Positions 1 to 43,547 of a DNA stretch of 64,000 nt are shown here, piece by piece (within the stretch, counting starts at the first letter, position 1; each line of letters opens with the position of its first letter). Both the position numbers and the translations under genes were made by a program. Under the pieces are notes generated by a model. It made no database searches, had not been told where the DNA came from, and saw only the letters and a list, made by a program, of their open reading frames with translations. The stretch lies in NCBI GenBank assembly GCA_020137815.1, contig CM035355.1, forward strand, positions 4,925,003-4,989,002. Reading direction: 5' to 3'. This DNA comes from Hormiphora californensis. Lineage: Eukaryota; Ctenophora; Tentaculata; Cydippida; Pleurobrachiidae.

Positions 1-2875
<2,875 letters not shown>

Positions 2876-3140
2876 TAATGTGAAATGTCTCAATCAGAGT
2901 TTCCCGCCCCGGAGTAATGCTGGTGATAATTACTAGACACACCAGGTTCACCCATTTAACTGCCAAAACTCTACACACGCACACACACACCAATCATCCT
3001 CTCGACTCATGATCTTTTCCAACTACTAAACAGTGAAAATTGAGGGAGGTGGTTGAGCAATGAGCACTCACACACGCCGGAATGTGTTTGTTCGCCCGTG
3101 CGTGTAGTTAGTTTGTTGGTGAAGAAGAGGGGAGTATATA

Positions 3141-3290
3141 CCTCTGAGTGATTTCTACCTCTGAGTGATTTCTACCTCTGAGTGATTTCTACCTCTGAGT
3201 GATTTCTACCTCTGAGTGATTTCTACCTCTGAGGAGATTTCTACCTCTGAGGGGATTTCTACCTCTGAGTGGATTTCTACCTTCAGTGTT
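3141..3290 (+). repeat. 17-bp tandem repeat in left inverted arm
   Basis: About eight copies of a unit reading CCTCTGAGTGATTTCTA. The last three drift (GAGGAGATTT, GAGGGGATTT, GAGTGGATTT). The inverted partner near 5184-5235 has only about three copies, so copy number changed after the arms formed. Confidence 0.85.
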
Positions 3291-3422
3291 TCTTTTAAAC
3301 GTGCAATTAATAACTTGGAGGCGAAGAAGTAGGGCACTTTTTGTGTGGTGTAAATGCGTGGGGTTTAGTGATTACTAGAATTGTTTTTACACACATATAT
3401 CTCTCTTTCTCTATCTCTCTAA

Positions 3423-3766
<344 letters not shown>

Positions 3767-3769
3767 GTT

Positions 3770-5092
3770 ATGAAAGCCTTATGCGGTGAAAAAGATGTAG
3801 ACACTGTGTACCTCGACTATAGTCGAGCTTTTGACCATGTGGACATTGGTTTACTGCTCGTTAAACTGAGGCGGTATGGAGTCCACTCTCAGATTGTTGA
3901 ATGGATGGAATCCTTCCTGACCGATAGGAAACAGAAAGTGGTGCTTGACGGCTCACAATCTGAGATTGCTACGATAATAAGCGGTGTACCCCAGGGAAGT
4001 GTGTTAGCACCGCTCCTCTTCTTAATCTTTATCAATGATCTTGAGGGAGTAGTGAAAGATGCTTTACTCAGCTTCTTCGCTGACGACTCGAGAGCGGCGA
4101 TGGAGATATCTGCTGAGACTGACATGGTAAAGCTACAGCAGGATCTGGATCGAGTGATGTTATGGTCAAGGACGAACAATATGGTCCTAAACGAAGACAA
4201 ATATGTCCTTCTGACCCACAGACACAACCCAAACTCCCAGATGAATCTCTTTCCTATGGCGGGCATTGAGTACACCACCAGTGGCGGTGCACAAATCTCA
4301 CCTTCGGATCATGTAAGGGATCTGGGAATAAAAGTTTCCAGTGACTTATCCTGGAGACCACACCTCGTCAATCTGGCCAAGCGAGGAAGATGTATGGCAC
4401 AGTGGGTGTTCGGGGTGTTCTCCAGTCGGGACCCTGAGCTGATGATCACTGTTTATAAAACCCTGGTCAGAAGCTTGATGGAGTACTGCTCACCATTGTG
4501 GAGCCCGCAAACTGTCGGTGACATCCAACTGCTCGAGTCTGTTCAGCGGGGCTTCACAGCGAAGATCTCCGGTATGAAGGACCTTGACTACTGGCAGCGC
4601 CTGGAAGCCCTCGACTTGATGTCTTTGCAAAGACGACGGGATAGGTATGCAGTGCTAATCATGCACAAGACATACCGTGGGCTGATACCGAATGAAACCG
4701 ATATTAGCTTCAACCGTACCTCCCGCCACGGTGTCAAAGCAGAGATACCTGACCTGTCACGGGTGAAGAGCAAAAGAACTTGCACACTATATAGCTCTTC
4801 CTTCGGTTCCATTGGTCCTAGACTGTGGAACTGTCTCCCGGATGATCTGAGGGAGATCGAGGACCCCGATTTATTTAAAAATAAGCTGACCTCCTTCTCC
4901 GTGATATCCCAGACCGTCCCCCTACACCTGGATATCAAGCACCAAACAGAAACTCTTTGTCTGACTGGTGTGTTGGAGCCAGTTTCAATAAACGGTGGTC
5001 CGAGTTCCTGGGATGACCTGACGTATCATGACGAACAACTCAAAAGTATCAAAAGTAAGTATCTCTCTCTCTCTCTCTCTAGTAATTACTAA
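3770..5092 (+). pseudogene. 5'-truncated non-LTR reverse transcriptase (jockey/CR1-like)
   Basis: The frame is open from 3575, but coding character starts only after the CT array, near 3770. Visible RT motifs in order are motif A (TVYLDYSRAFDHVD), motif B (GVPQGSVLAPLLFLIFINDL), motif C with FADD in place of YADD, then thumb-like text (MEYCSPLWSPQTVGDIQLLE) and a C-terminal region usual for jockey/CR1-type retrotransposons. The endonuclease domain and the first RT motifs are absent, so it cannot be a complete element. A GTAAGT sequence followed by CT repeats lies at about 5054, just before the stop, so the fragment is bounded by pyrimidine tracts on both sides. No internal stop interrupts it, which suggests a recent insertion or continued reading. 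The class is clear; the exact clade is not. Confidence 0.85.
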
Positions 5093-5487
5093 CCCCCACG
5101 CATTTACACCACACAAAAAGTGCCCTACTACTTCTTCGCCTCCAAGTTATTAATTGCACGTTTAAAAGAAACACACTGAAGGTAGAAATCACTCAGAGGT
5201 AGAAATTACTCAGAGATAGAAGTCACTCAAGGTATATAATCCCCTCTTCTTCACCAACAAACTAACTACACGCACGGGCGAACAAACACATTCCGGCGTG
5301 TGTGAGTGCTCAACCATCTCCCTCAATTTTCAATGTTTAGTAGTTGGAAAAGATCATGAGTCGAGAGGATGATTGGTGTGTGTGTGTAGAGTTTTGGCAG
5401 TTAAATGGGTGAACCTGGTGTATCTAGTAATTATCACCAGCATTACTCCGGGGCGGAAAACTCTGATTGAGACATTTCACATTACTA

Positions 5488-5597
5488 GCGCACCCATTGG
5501 GTGCGCCCCAAGTAAGGGCTTTTTGATAACCCACACGGCTTTGCCGTGTGGTTGTTTTTGCCACTTTTAACGGAAATAACACGGTTGCCATGGCAAC
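5488..5597. repeat. Cluster of three short perfect hairpins
   Basis: Three palindromes follow each other: 5488-5506 (GCGCACCC arms), 5532-5550 (CACACGGC arms) and 5584-5597 (GTTGCCATGGCAAC). They begin just outside the right inverted arm of the RT-bearing element. Confidence 0.8.
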
Positions 5598-5909
5598 TGA
5601 AGTGGTAACTATGGGGACTGAATTGTTAAAATTCATTCGAAAATAATAAGAAACTTCCACTGGAAGTTCCAAAACAGCTTAACAGCTTTGGTCGCATAAA
5701 ATGTTTTATGAAGGAGCACCCATTCCTACCCGGTTATTATTTGTGGTTTTTGATCTTTGATGTCGATTTTTTCAAAAACCCTACTTAGAATTAGACTAAT
5801 TCTTTTTCTAATCGACTAAGCTAATCCTGAGCTTTCGAAAACACACCCTATTGATATTGATCGGATGAAAAAACTTCGACGCGACATCTCCAAATTATAC
5901 ACAGATATA

Positions 5910-6470
<561 letters not shown>

Positions 6471-7017
6471 CTCTGCTGAGTGTTCACTTAGGACGTGCCG
6501 GTGCGACACACTAGACTTGCTAAGTGCAGAGGACAAAATGATAGGGAGGGAAGGTGAAAGATAGAGAAAGATATAGAGATAGAGAAAGACGCATATTAGT
6601 TGTCTACAGTCTCTCTACAGCTGTATCTCCAGTTCCTATAGTCTCAAGGTGTTCAGGGCAAGAGAACACTACATGCAGCAAGCCTTACAGAGAGAGGGGG
6701 TGGTGAAAGATTGATTGGGAGAGAGACTGGAGAGAGGGAAGAAGACAAGGGCAAAAAGATGAAGAAATATAGCGATTAGGGAGTGTGATAGAGAGAGAAT
6801 AATATAGAGTTAGAGGGAAATGCAGAAAGAAAGATAGAGAAAGATAGATAGAGAGAGAAAGAGAGAGTGATGATGCGTGTAACGTTGAAACCATATTACT
6901 ATTGCACCCTCTTCTCTGATGAGATGAGGGGCTTGTGTGAGGCTTGCTGAGTGGAGGGGGCATTGTAAAACATCACAAGGTCCTCTCTACCCCTCTATCG
7001 TTATTCCACCCTCCCAG
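6471..7017. other. No supportable exon
   Basis: GA-rich text without a recognisable domain. The pattern at 6482-6560 was considered as a C2-domain exon for the ligase, but gave only a weak resemblance and no convincing donor. Confidence 0.5.
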
Positions 7018-11937
<4,920 letters not shown>

Positions 11938-12657
11938 AATGTTAAAATCACATCTTCTCCGCAAGGGAAATACGGAGAGGAAACCTGGGTTCTTAAATAT
12001 TTTTCAGAAAGAGAGACACACACAAAGTGAGAGAGTGTGTGATTTGTACATAAATGTCAAGTGCAGCTCTGCGTCATAAAAAGCCGACCTCTGCCATCCT
12101 GTTTCTAGCTAACAGGACGGATGGGGGTCGTCTCCCGCGAGGTCGATAACTTATTCTTTTATATCTAACTGCAAACATGTGATATACAGCTACTTTGAAA
12201 AACATACAGCTATCATGATGTTGCTATTACAGGGACGGGACTTTACTAAAAATATAATTCCTCTTTTCATTTTTCTATCACACTCTGAAATGAACTCGCA
12301 AAAGAGCAAAAACGTGTGTGAGTGAGAGACTGAGTGAACATTTTTTTATTACCCATTAATTTTATTTCAATCTTTTTAAACACTGCCAAGAATCCTCCCC
12401 CTCACTTTGTGCTAACACTGTTATGTGTACACAAGTCGGGACGAATTGGCGGCAAAAAGTGAGAGATCAAGAAAGATAGAGAGAGAGTGAGGTATATCAT
12501 TAATTAACAGACAAAATCTACCTCTCAGATTATTTTATTTTTCGACATTTTTTTCTATGTTATGCACCAACAACCCCCAAATGTATTTGGTGGATCAGGC
12601 CCTATGGGTGACTGCCACGACGAGACACGTCGCATATCATTTCATCACAGAGAGAAG

Positions 12658-12732
<75 letters not shown>

Positions 12733-12897
12733 GAGATTTCTAAAAAGCATGGTTACAACAGTCAGTTTCTTTTATGTAAATTCCCTGTCAATATCCGTGT
12801 GATATCACCACCATAAATTTAATGATTTTACTTTTAAATGATAGAGAGTTGAGAAAGAGAGAAAGTTAGCGAGCGTAAGAGAGAAACAGAGAGAGAA

Positions 12898-13816
12898 CTG
12901 TATGGCGGCGCCATACCCCATTTGACAGTGCGCTCAGATGGGGTCGGCGGCGCCAGACAGAGAGAGAGAGAGATGGAAAGTTTGCACCCAATAATATTAA
13001 TCTGGTCTCTTCTCACGACCAATCTTCTACTCTGCAATGAAAACTAATAGTTGAAAATATCCAAGAACTGTGTTTTCCTTTGTCCCTACTCCCGGTATAC
13101 ACCTAGGACTGAACCAGAACTGAGAATGGTGGATTAGTTCTTTGTCAGTACACAGTACGGGGTTAGTGTGACTCACTACCTGTGTGGCGGTGCCAGACTC
13201 CGATTTGCGCTTAGATCGACTCGGCGTCGCCAGACATCTCACTACCTGTCTGGCGCCGCGACCCCATCTGAGCGCACTGTCTGACAATCAAATGGGGTAT
13301 GGCGCCGCCATACAGCTCACTACTGAGTGCTGGCATCTAACTTCTTGACCACAGTTCTCGTACGCTCTTTGAAAGAAAGACCAATGCTCTGACAGTTGAT
13401 ACAATTACATGAGATCGGGTGAATCACTGACCCTTGCTGTCAGAGCAATAAGCGGAGTGCTCGAGAACTGTGATCTGAGTTGTCAGACCGCGTAGCCGCA
13501 CCGGGCCGAAGCGAGGCTGTCAGTCCAATGATCTGACCACAGTTCTCTCGCGCTCCGAGAGAAATGAGAATAGGGTCAGGCCAATGCTCTGACAGGTGCG
13601 AAGAGGACGGTCTTATATGAGACAAGGTCAGAGCATTGGCCTGACAGGACCCTTGTCAACAGAGACAGATTGGAGTGTCAATGGTGTATGCACTATTTAG
13701 TATTTAGTCCGCCTTGTCGAATATCAGTAAGGGGTTACTCAACAACGCCCTGTCTGGCGCCGCCGACCCCATCAGGGCGTACTGTCGAACTGAGAATCAA
13801 ATTGGGGTATCAGACA
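12898..13816. repeat. Cluster of family A hairpins
   Basis: Copies at 12898-12960, 13180-13236, 13246-13315 and a partial one at 13750-13816. Each pairs TGTNTGGCG(C/G)CGCC-type arms around a core with GCGCTCAGATGGGG or its complement. Two copies carry TATGG in place of TCTGG in one arm, marking a subfamily. Confidence 0.85.
13345..13650. repeat. Cluster of family B hairpins
   Basis: Repeated arms of the form CAATGCTCTGACAG and GTCAGAGCATTGGCCTGAC surround a core ACAGTTCTCGCGCGCTC or its degraded forms. The same arrangement is at 48773-48847, and shorter copies are at 29755-29841 and 59825-59877. Confidence 0.8.
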
Positions 13817-14025
13817 ACGCCCTATTTCTTGTTAAGTACTCAACAACCTATTTCAGTATTTTAACAAAGTAAAACGCTTCATATTTTGTACTAAATTGGA
13901 CATAATCACATCACACCACTTATGGCCACATAAAAATAAATAGCTAACGTAAAATAAAGGACAAGGGGACAGGAGTCACTCCTGGCGGGCCCAGTCACAA
14001 ATACACACGCACACGTTCATTCTGG

Positions 14026-16358
14026 TAGTAGAGGCAATAATTACACTCACCTCCTCTGATTTCTATGAAACTTCTCCCATGCTAAGAGGTGGCAATAGAG
14101 GTTCAAATACCACAGAGTTTAAGTCTGAACAATGTTCGGTTCGTTAATTATCGCTAATTTAAAAACGCCAAAATGGCCTAAAATCGCCCTAAGTTCCGAA
14201 TTGAAATTTTGGAGTTGAGACTCCAGACTTCGTGGAGATGTCCGCTAGGATGACAATATGCACCAAAATCGGACGTAAGCCTAAATTCGTCCGAATTTGG
14301 TACGAAACGCCGGGTAGACTGAATTTTGGTCACGTGACATGGGTCCAAAATCAGTTTTTTGCCATTTACGCCTTTCCTGTACGTTGGAGACTAAAAATAT
14401 GGCCAGTACTTGTCATTTCCATCGCTTTCTGCATCTTTTAAGCCCCCTATAAATATCCCTTACTTCAACGGTTCAGAAGTGACGTCATTTAGTCCCCTGA
14501 AAAACTCTAACTACTGAACCGTTGGAGTAAGGGATATTTATAGGGAGCTTAAGGGTACGCTAACCAAAAATTTTTTTCGAGTGCAGGGAAATCTCTCACC
14601 GTAGGGTTGTAGGCCATACCAAGGAGACCTCAAATATGCAATTTTAGCCCTTAAGTCGAATTCATATTTTTGCTACAGCTGTTTAAAAAATGTCCTGAAA
14701 ATACGTTTTTGGCATCTCAAAAATTTTTTTTCAAAGATAGGAGCATGAAAATTTAGGGATTTGAAGAGGACATGAAGGTGAATAACCACAAAAAATTTTT
14801 TTGCAATCCGAGCTGATTTCCGGTCCTGAGATGGATTTCTTTTTTTCCACTTTAACGCCCTATTTGGCAAAGTTCCGAAAACATGTGAAAGCTGTAAATT
14901 GGTGAAAAGTTGCGTCTAACGATTATCTAAGTGGCCATAAATTTTGGGCGTGTCCTTATTTGAGATAAGCTGTACAGAGTTTTTTTTGTGAAAGCCGTCA
15001 TTTAGGAAATAAATAAATTCCCTGTATCTCAAAAACGGCTGATCGTAGAGACCTGAGACTATGCTTAAACGATTCAGAAGGTCCGATTTTGGGGGGGTCT
15101 TCTGAGAGACATTTTGCTCCTACTTCAACCGTTCTTGCTGTAATTGCGAAAAACAAAAACCCATCTTCGCCATCGTGGATTTTTTGAGATTTTGTTTTTG
15201 GTGATTATAGGGACCCATATGGACCAAATAGTGAAGGAATTAGCTTGTTACACATTTTTCCATAGTTTCGGTCCTTTCTTAGCTAAAATTCCCTAATTAC
15301 AGGATATTGGAGTTTAGCTTTTGCCCTTTTCATAGAATTTGTTTTTCATAATTACAGCAAAAACGGTTGAAGTAGGAGCAAAATGTCTCTCAGAAGACCC
15401 CCCCAAAATCGGACCTTCTGAATCGTTTAAGCATAGTCGCAGGTCTCTACGATCAGCCGTTTTTGAGATACAGGGAATTTATTTATTTCTGAAATGACGG
15501 CTTTCACAAAAAAAACTCTGTACATCTTATCTCAAATAAGGACGCGCCCAAAATTTATGGCCATATAGAGAATCGTTAGACGCAAATTTTGACCAATTTA
15601 CAGCTTTCACATATTTTCGGAACTTGGCCAAATATGGCGTTAAAGTCAAAAAAAAGAAATCCATCTCAGGACCGGAAATCAGCTCGGATTTCAAAAAAAA
15701 TGTTTGTGGCTACTCACCTCTTTGTCCTCTTCAAATCCACAAATTTTTATGATCCTATCTTTACAAATGTATTTTTAAGATGCCAAAAACTTATTTTCAG
15801 TTCATTTTTCAAGCAGCTGTAGCAAAAATATGAATTCGACTTGAGAGCTCAAATTGCATATTTGAGGTCTCCTTGGCATGGCCTACAACCCTACGGTGAG
15901 AGATTTCCCTGCACTCGAAAAAAAATTTTGGTTAGCGTACCCTTAAAAGATGCAGAAAGCGATGGAAATGACAAGTACTGGCCATATTTTTGGTCTCCGA
16001 CGTACAGGAAAGGCGTAAATGGCAAAAAACTGATTTTGGACCCATGTCACGTGACCAAAATTCAGTCTACCCGGCTTTTCGTACCGAATTCGGACGAATT
16101 TAGGCTTCCGTCCGATTTTGGTGCATATTGTCATCCTAGCGGACATCTCCACGAAGTCTGGAGTCTCAACTCCAAAATTTCAATTCGGAACTTAGGGCGA
16201 TTTTAGGCCATTTTGGCGTTTTTCAATTAGCGATAATTGACGAACCGAACATTGTTCAGACTTGAACTCAGCGGTATTTGAACCTCTATTGCCACCTCTT
16301 AGCATGGGAGAAGTTTCATAGAAATCAGAGGAGGTGAGTGTAATTATTGCCTCTACTA
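14026..16358. mobile_element. 2.3-kb palindromic foldback element P1
   Basis: Two long inverted arms meet near 15160-15340. The left starts TAGTAGAGGCAATAATTAC and the right ends with its complement at 16358. Pairing can be followed through the whole length, for example 15092-15158 against 15340-15407. Open frames inside are mirror translations with no known domain. The left flank ends TGG, and TGG also follows the neighbouring element's right-hand CTA at 18737, which suggests a 3-bp target duplication split by P2. No transposase is present, so it is non-autonomous. Confidence 0.85.
14442..14548. mobile_element. 107-bp MITE with TTAA duplication, nested in P1
   Basis: Inverted ends starting GCCCCCTATAAATATCCC are flanked by TTAA at 14438-14441 and 14549-14552. 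The mirror position in the right arm of P1 (15943-15946) has a single TTAA and no insert, giving an empty site in the same molecule. TTAA duplications are usual for piggyBac and some other superfamilies; the family is not otherwise resolved. Confidence 0.88.
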
Positions 16359-18733
16359 TCACCCCCTGTCCGGAGTACTGCTTTTTTTTCTTCTGTGTGT
16401 GTGTCGCAACACTGGAATCGTGCGCGTTCAGGGCATGTTTCAAGTTCCACGTGTCATAGCGTAGCCCCTAATTAGATTAACGAATAATTATTCACACTAG
16501 GTTCAAGCCCAGACAATTCCTAATACCGTAGATCAAACCCGGACTTGATTGGATAAACACAGGCTAGGCTATGGGCTCTTTTGTAAAAGTCGTCATGATT
16601 CTGTAAACCACAGAATCTGTCAACCTAGGCAGCTTCTCCGGCTCACTGAAAGAGTAATATCCCGAAATTCAAAAAAAGGCGAGATATGCCCTCTAGACAA
16701 TTGTCTGCTGAAGAAGCTGGTGTAATTTTTTTCAAGATCCGACGTAAGACGTAGCCAGTTAGCTGTAACATTTGAAATCATGCTCATAATTCGTGTGGTG
16801 CGTCACAGTGCTGACACATTGATGTTTAGAGAGTACTGCTTTTTTCCGGAGTACTGCTTTTTCTCTCTCTGCCAAGAGGGCGCGTAGGGGGCTGTGTGTG
16901 GGGACTGTGAATGTGTTGGAGTGTGGTGTATCAAGGCAGTGTGTGTGGTATTCTGATTTCTGTCTCTTACACGACTTAGTGTACCGGATATTATAAGAGT
17001 AGACTGTTATTATACATGACACATAATGCTTCATATTCCCCTCAGCTGTCCCTACCGGCGACCCCACTCCTCATCTGCTCCATCTCTCAGCTAACCTACC
17101 CCTCATCTCCCTCATCTACTCCATCTCTCAGATATCCTAGTCGGGTCCCTACCCCTCATCTACGCCATCTCTCAGCTACCCTACCCCAGAGCCCCCATCT
17201 ACTCCATCTCTCAACTACCCTTCCCCCTCCCCATATACTACATCTCTCAGCTACCGGCTACCCTACCCCTCATCTACTCCATCTCTCAGCTACCCTAGCC
17301 ATCATCTACGCCAACTCTCAGGTACCCTACCCCTCATATAATACATCTCTCAGATATCCTACCCCTCATCTATTCCATCTCTCAGCTATTCTACCCCACA
17401 GCTACCATATTCCTCAGGTACCCCAATACTCCATCCTGCTAGATAACTGTGTAGATACTCCTAGAACCTTTCAGGTACCCTTACAACCTGGTCTGGTGGG
17501 TATCCTTGTTGAGTAAGGGTATCCTGGGGGAAGCATCTAATAAGATCTTACAGTTATCTAGCAGGATGGAGTATTGGGGTACCTGAGGAATATGGTAGCT
17601 GTGGGGTAGGATAGTTGAGAGATGGAATAGATGAGGGGTAGGATATCTGAGAGATGTATTATATGAGGGGTAGGGTACCTGAGAGTTGAAGTAGATGAGG
17701 GGTAAGGTAGCTGACTGCTGAGATGAGGGGCACGGTAGCTGAGAGATTTAGTAGATGGGGAGGGGGAAGGGTAGCTGAGAGATAGAGTAGATACGGGATA
17801 GGGTAGCTGAGAGATCGAGTAGATGAGGGGTAGGGTAGCTGAGAGATCGAGTAGATGAGGGGTCTGGGGTAGGGTAGCTGAGAGATGGCGTAGATGAGGG
17901 GTAGGGACCCGACTAGGGTATCTGAGAGATGGAGTAGATGAGGTAGATGAGGGGTAGGATAGCTGGTGCCTGGTAGTTGGAGTAGATGAGGGGTAGGTTA
18001 GCTGAGAGATGGAGCAGATGAGGGGTGGGGTCGCCGGTAGGGACAGCTGAGGGGAATATGAAGCATTATGTGTCATGTATAATAACAGTCTACTCTTATA
18101 ATATCCGGTACACTAAGTCGTGTAAGAGACAGAAATCAGAATACCACACACACTGCCTTGATACACCACACTCCAACACATTCACAGTCCCCACACACAG
18201 CCCCCTACGCGCCCTCTTGGCAGAGAGAGAAAAAGCAGTACTCCGGAAAAAAGCAGTACTCTCTAAACATCAATGTGTCAGCACTGTGACGCACCACACG
18301 AATTATGAGCATGATTTCAAATGTTACAGCTAACTGGCTACGTCTTACGTCGGATCTTGAAAAAAATTACACCAGCTTCTTCAGCAGACAATTGTCTAGA
18401 GGGCATATCTCGCCTTTTTTTGAATTTCGGGATATTACTCTTTCAGTGAGCCGGAGAAGCTGCCTAGGTTGACAGATTCTGTGGTTTACAGAATCATGAC
18501 GACTTTTACAAAAGAGCCCATAGCCTAGCCTGTGTTTATCCAATCAAGTCCGGGTTTGATCTACGGTATTAGGAATTGTCTGGGCTTGAACCTAGTGTGA
18601 ATAATTATTCGTTAATCTAATTAGGGGCTACGCTATGACATGTGGAACTTGAAACATGCCCTGAACGCGCACGATTCCAGTGTTGCGACACACACACAGA
18701 AGAAAAAAAAGCAGTACTCCGGACAGGGGGTGA
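16359..18733. mobile_element. 2.4-kb palindromic foldback element P2 with internal minisatellite
   Basis: The left end reads TCACCCCCTGTCCGGAGTAC and the right end is its complement. CTA flanks both sides (16356-16358 and 18734-18736), a candidate 3-bp duplication. The arms are almost identical: the same 102-residue frame occurs inverted at 16759-17067 and 18025-18333, and only scattered differences were seen. Toward the centre each arm holds about ten degenerate copies of a ~32-bp unit (CATCTCTCAGCTACCCTA). The spacer is near 17450-17560. It abuts P1 with no intervening base. Confidence 0.87.
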
Positions 18734-18886
18734 CTATGGGGACAGATATTTCATGCAAGCACACACACTCAATTCGGTGATTCAGAGAGCGCGCACAGTT
18801 CGTGGAACAAATGCTGCAGATGGTCTACTTTTGTCAGTGTCCCTCTGCGCGTTCCATCAAGAGTATTGTATCTCGTAAGAGCAGCT

Positions 18887-42006
<23,120 letters not shown>

Positions 42007-43547
42007 GCCTAAAGGAGTGGTAACGAGGTGGTAACAGGAGTTAACAGGTGCAAAAGGGGGGTAAACTAGAGGGTAAAATCAGTGGGCTGCTCCCAACCCT
42101 TCCGTTCTGCACTTATACGTGGACATCCAACGCGACTTTTCAGACGGATCAACCTAAACAAATTACAGCGCGCAATACAGCGTAATATTAAATTCAATCG
42201 CGCGCTACAACTATTTAGCGCCGCGCGCACCATATTTACGATTTTAAAAATAAAACGAAGGAAATATTTTCAAACTCGGGACACAAAATTCTCACTTCCA
42301 AAAATGTTCTGAACGCCTTGGTTTCGTGTTGACTCGCGGTCTGCGGCCGGCGGCGTGCGGTGAGCCATGGGTGCTGATGCAGGTTCACTGCTCAACTGCC
42401 TCACACTTACAAGCTAATCCATTCTAGGACATAGCCTGACCGATCGTACCCAGTCATCCCAATTCAGGTGCTGCATGCTGAATTTTACAACTGCCTTCAG
42501 CCTTAACAAGGTGTCCTCACTCACAATATCTTCGTGATCATCTCACATTAGAAGTGAAACGGTGCAGAGCAGCCACTAGAGTTTCAAGTGTTATGTGCAG
42601 TTGCTGAGCATTAATGCTGCAAAGAAGCTTCCCTTAGTTGCGTTTGATTGAACCCGATCTCAGCTCTGACTTTTCTTGAAAATAACCACACCATACTGGA
42701 CACTAAATGCGGCCTTTAGCTTTAGTTTTTAGTTGAAAGTAAGAAAATCTGTGTCGAACATTACGCACGTTAACATAATGGGTGTGACCGATTTATCTAG
42801 CGAGAAGATGTGCGAGATTCTTGTTTAACACTTCGTCCATGAATTCACTTTCACCTCACTACTAAACCAGCGAAGTTTCACGCTCGCCCTGTGTTTTTCA
42901 TCGGCTGATTGCATGGGGGTTAGTTGGGGTCGCGTGTATCCTCCCAGTTGGATAATTTATTACTTACTGTGTTCGCTATTTCCACGTTAAAACGCGTCCA
43001 TAACATCTGAATCTAACCCTTACAATTCTAAGTGGTGCAATAACGCATTCCCGAGCTGCTGAACTCAGTTGTTTTGTGTGGAAATAGCGACCATGTAGAA
43101 ATAGCACGGATTGTGGAATTCCTGTATGTGAACCCTAATAGATCCTTAAACTCACTTCTCAATCTCCGTCACAAATTTAGGTTTGTCAGCCACCAATTCG
43201 TTGTTTAGATACTTTCTATAATTTCGAGAGAAAATACCAATTAATTATATACCCGGGCAATTACAAACACAAGTATTATTTAGCTCTGAAGGTTAGCCAT
43301 ATAATTTGCTAAAAGTAACCGTGCAAAACAGTATGGATATTTTAATAACGGCCTCTCTTCCACCTCCCGGAGTTCATCCAGAGATGGAAGGGAGGTTGGA
43401 ATGTCTGTAATCTGTATATATAAGGCTGTTAATTGATATATTTAGTCATGCACTCCTCCCTTAAATTCTATAAATTATATGTCATTGTGTGAATTGAATG
43501 CTGAATACCTATCAATCTAGTTGTATTTTACATTTTATCATCAGGTC
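42007..43547. other. Intergenic region between divergent isomerase and TFAM genes
   Basis: The two genes are transcribed away from each other, so both promoters should lie here. I see no TATA box, repeat array or exon I can defend. TTTTATCATCAG immediately before the TFAM start at 43548 could be a 5'-UTR splice acceptor. Confidence 0.55.

Larger units (their letters stand above)
11938..14025. other. Gene-free interval, 3' flank of the ligase
   Basis: No coding exon is visible. It holds a (GA)n array at 12658-12731, a cluster of family A hairpins at 12898-13816 and family B hairpins at about 13345-13650. It separates the ligase from the two large palindromes. Confidence 0.6.

Noticed and set aside
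6482-6560. Possible C2-domain exon for the ligase (CDTLDLLSAEDKMIG)
   Set aside because: Resemblance to a C2 C-terminus is slight and no matching donor or phase was found.
16459-16520. tRNA or SINE-like A/B box (TAGCGTAGC and GGTTCAAGCCC) in the P2 arm
   Set aside because: A B-box match exists, but the A box is poor and no cloverleaf stems could be drawn.
16759-18333. Identical 102-residue frames in both P2 arms
   Set aside because: Mirror copies inside a palindrome with no recognisable domain; their identity reflects arm symmetry, not selection.
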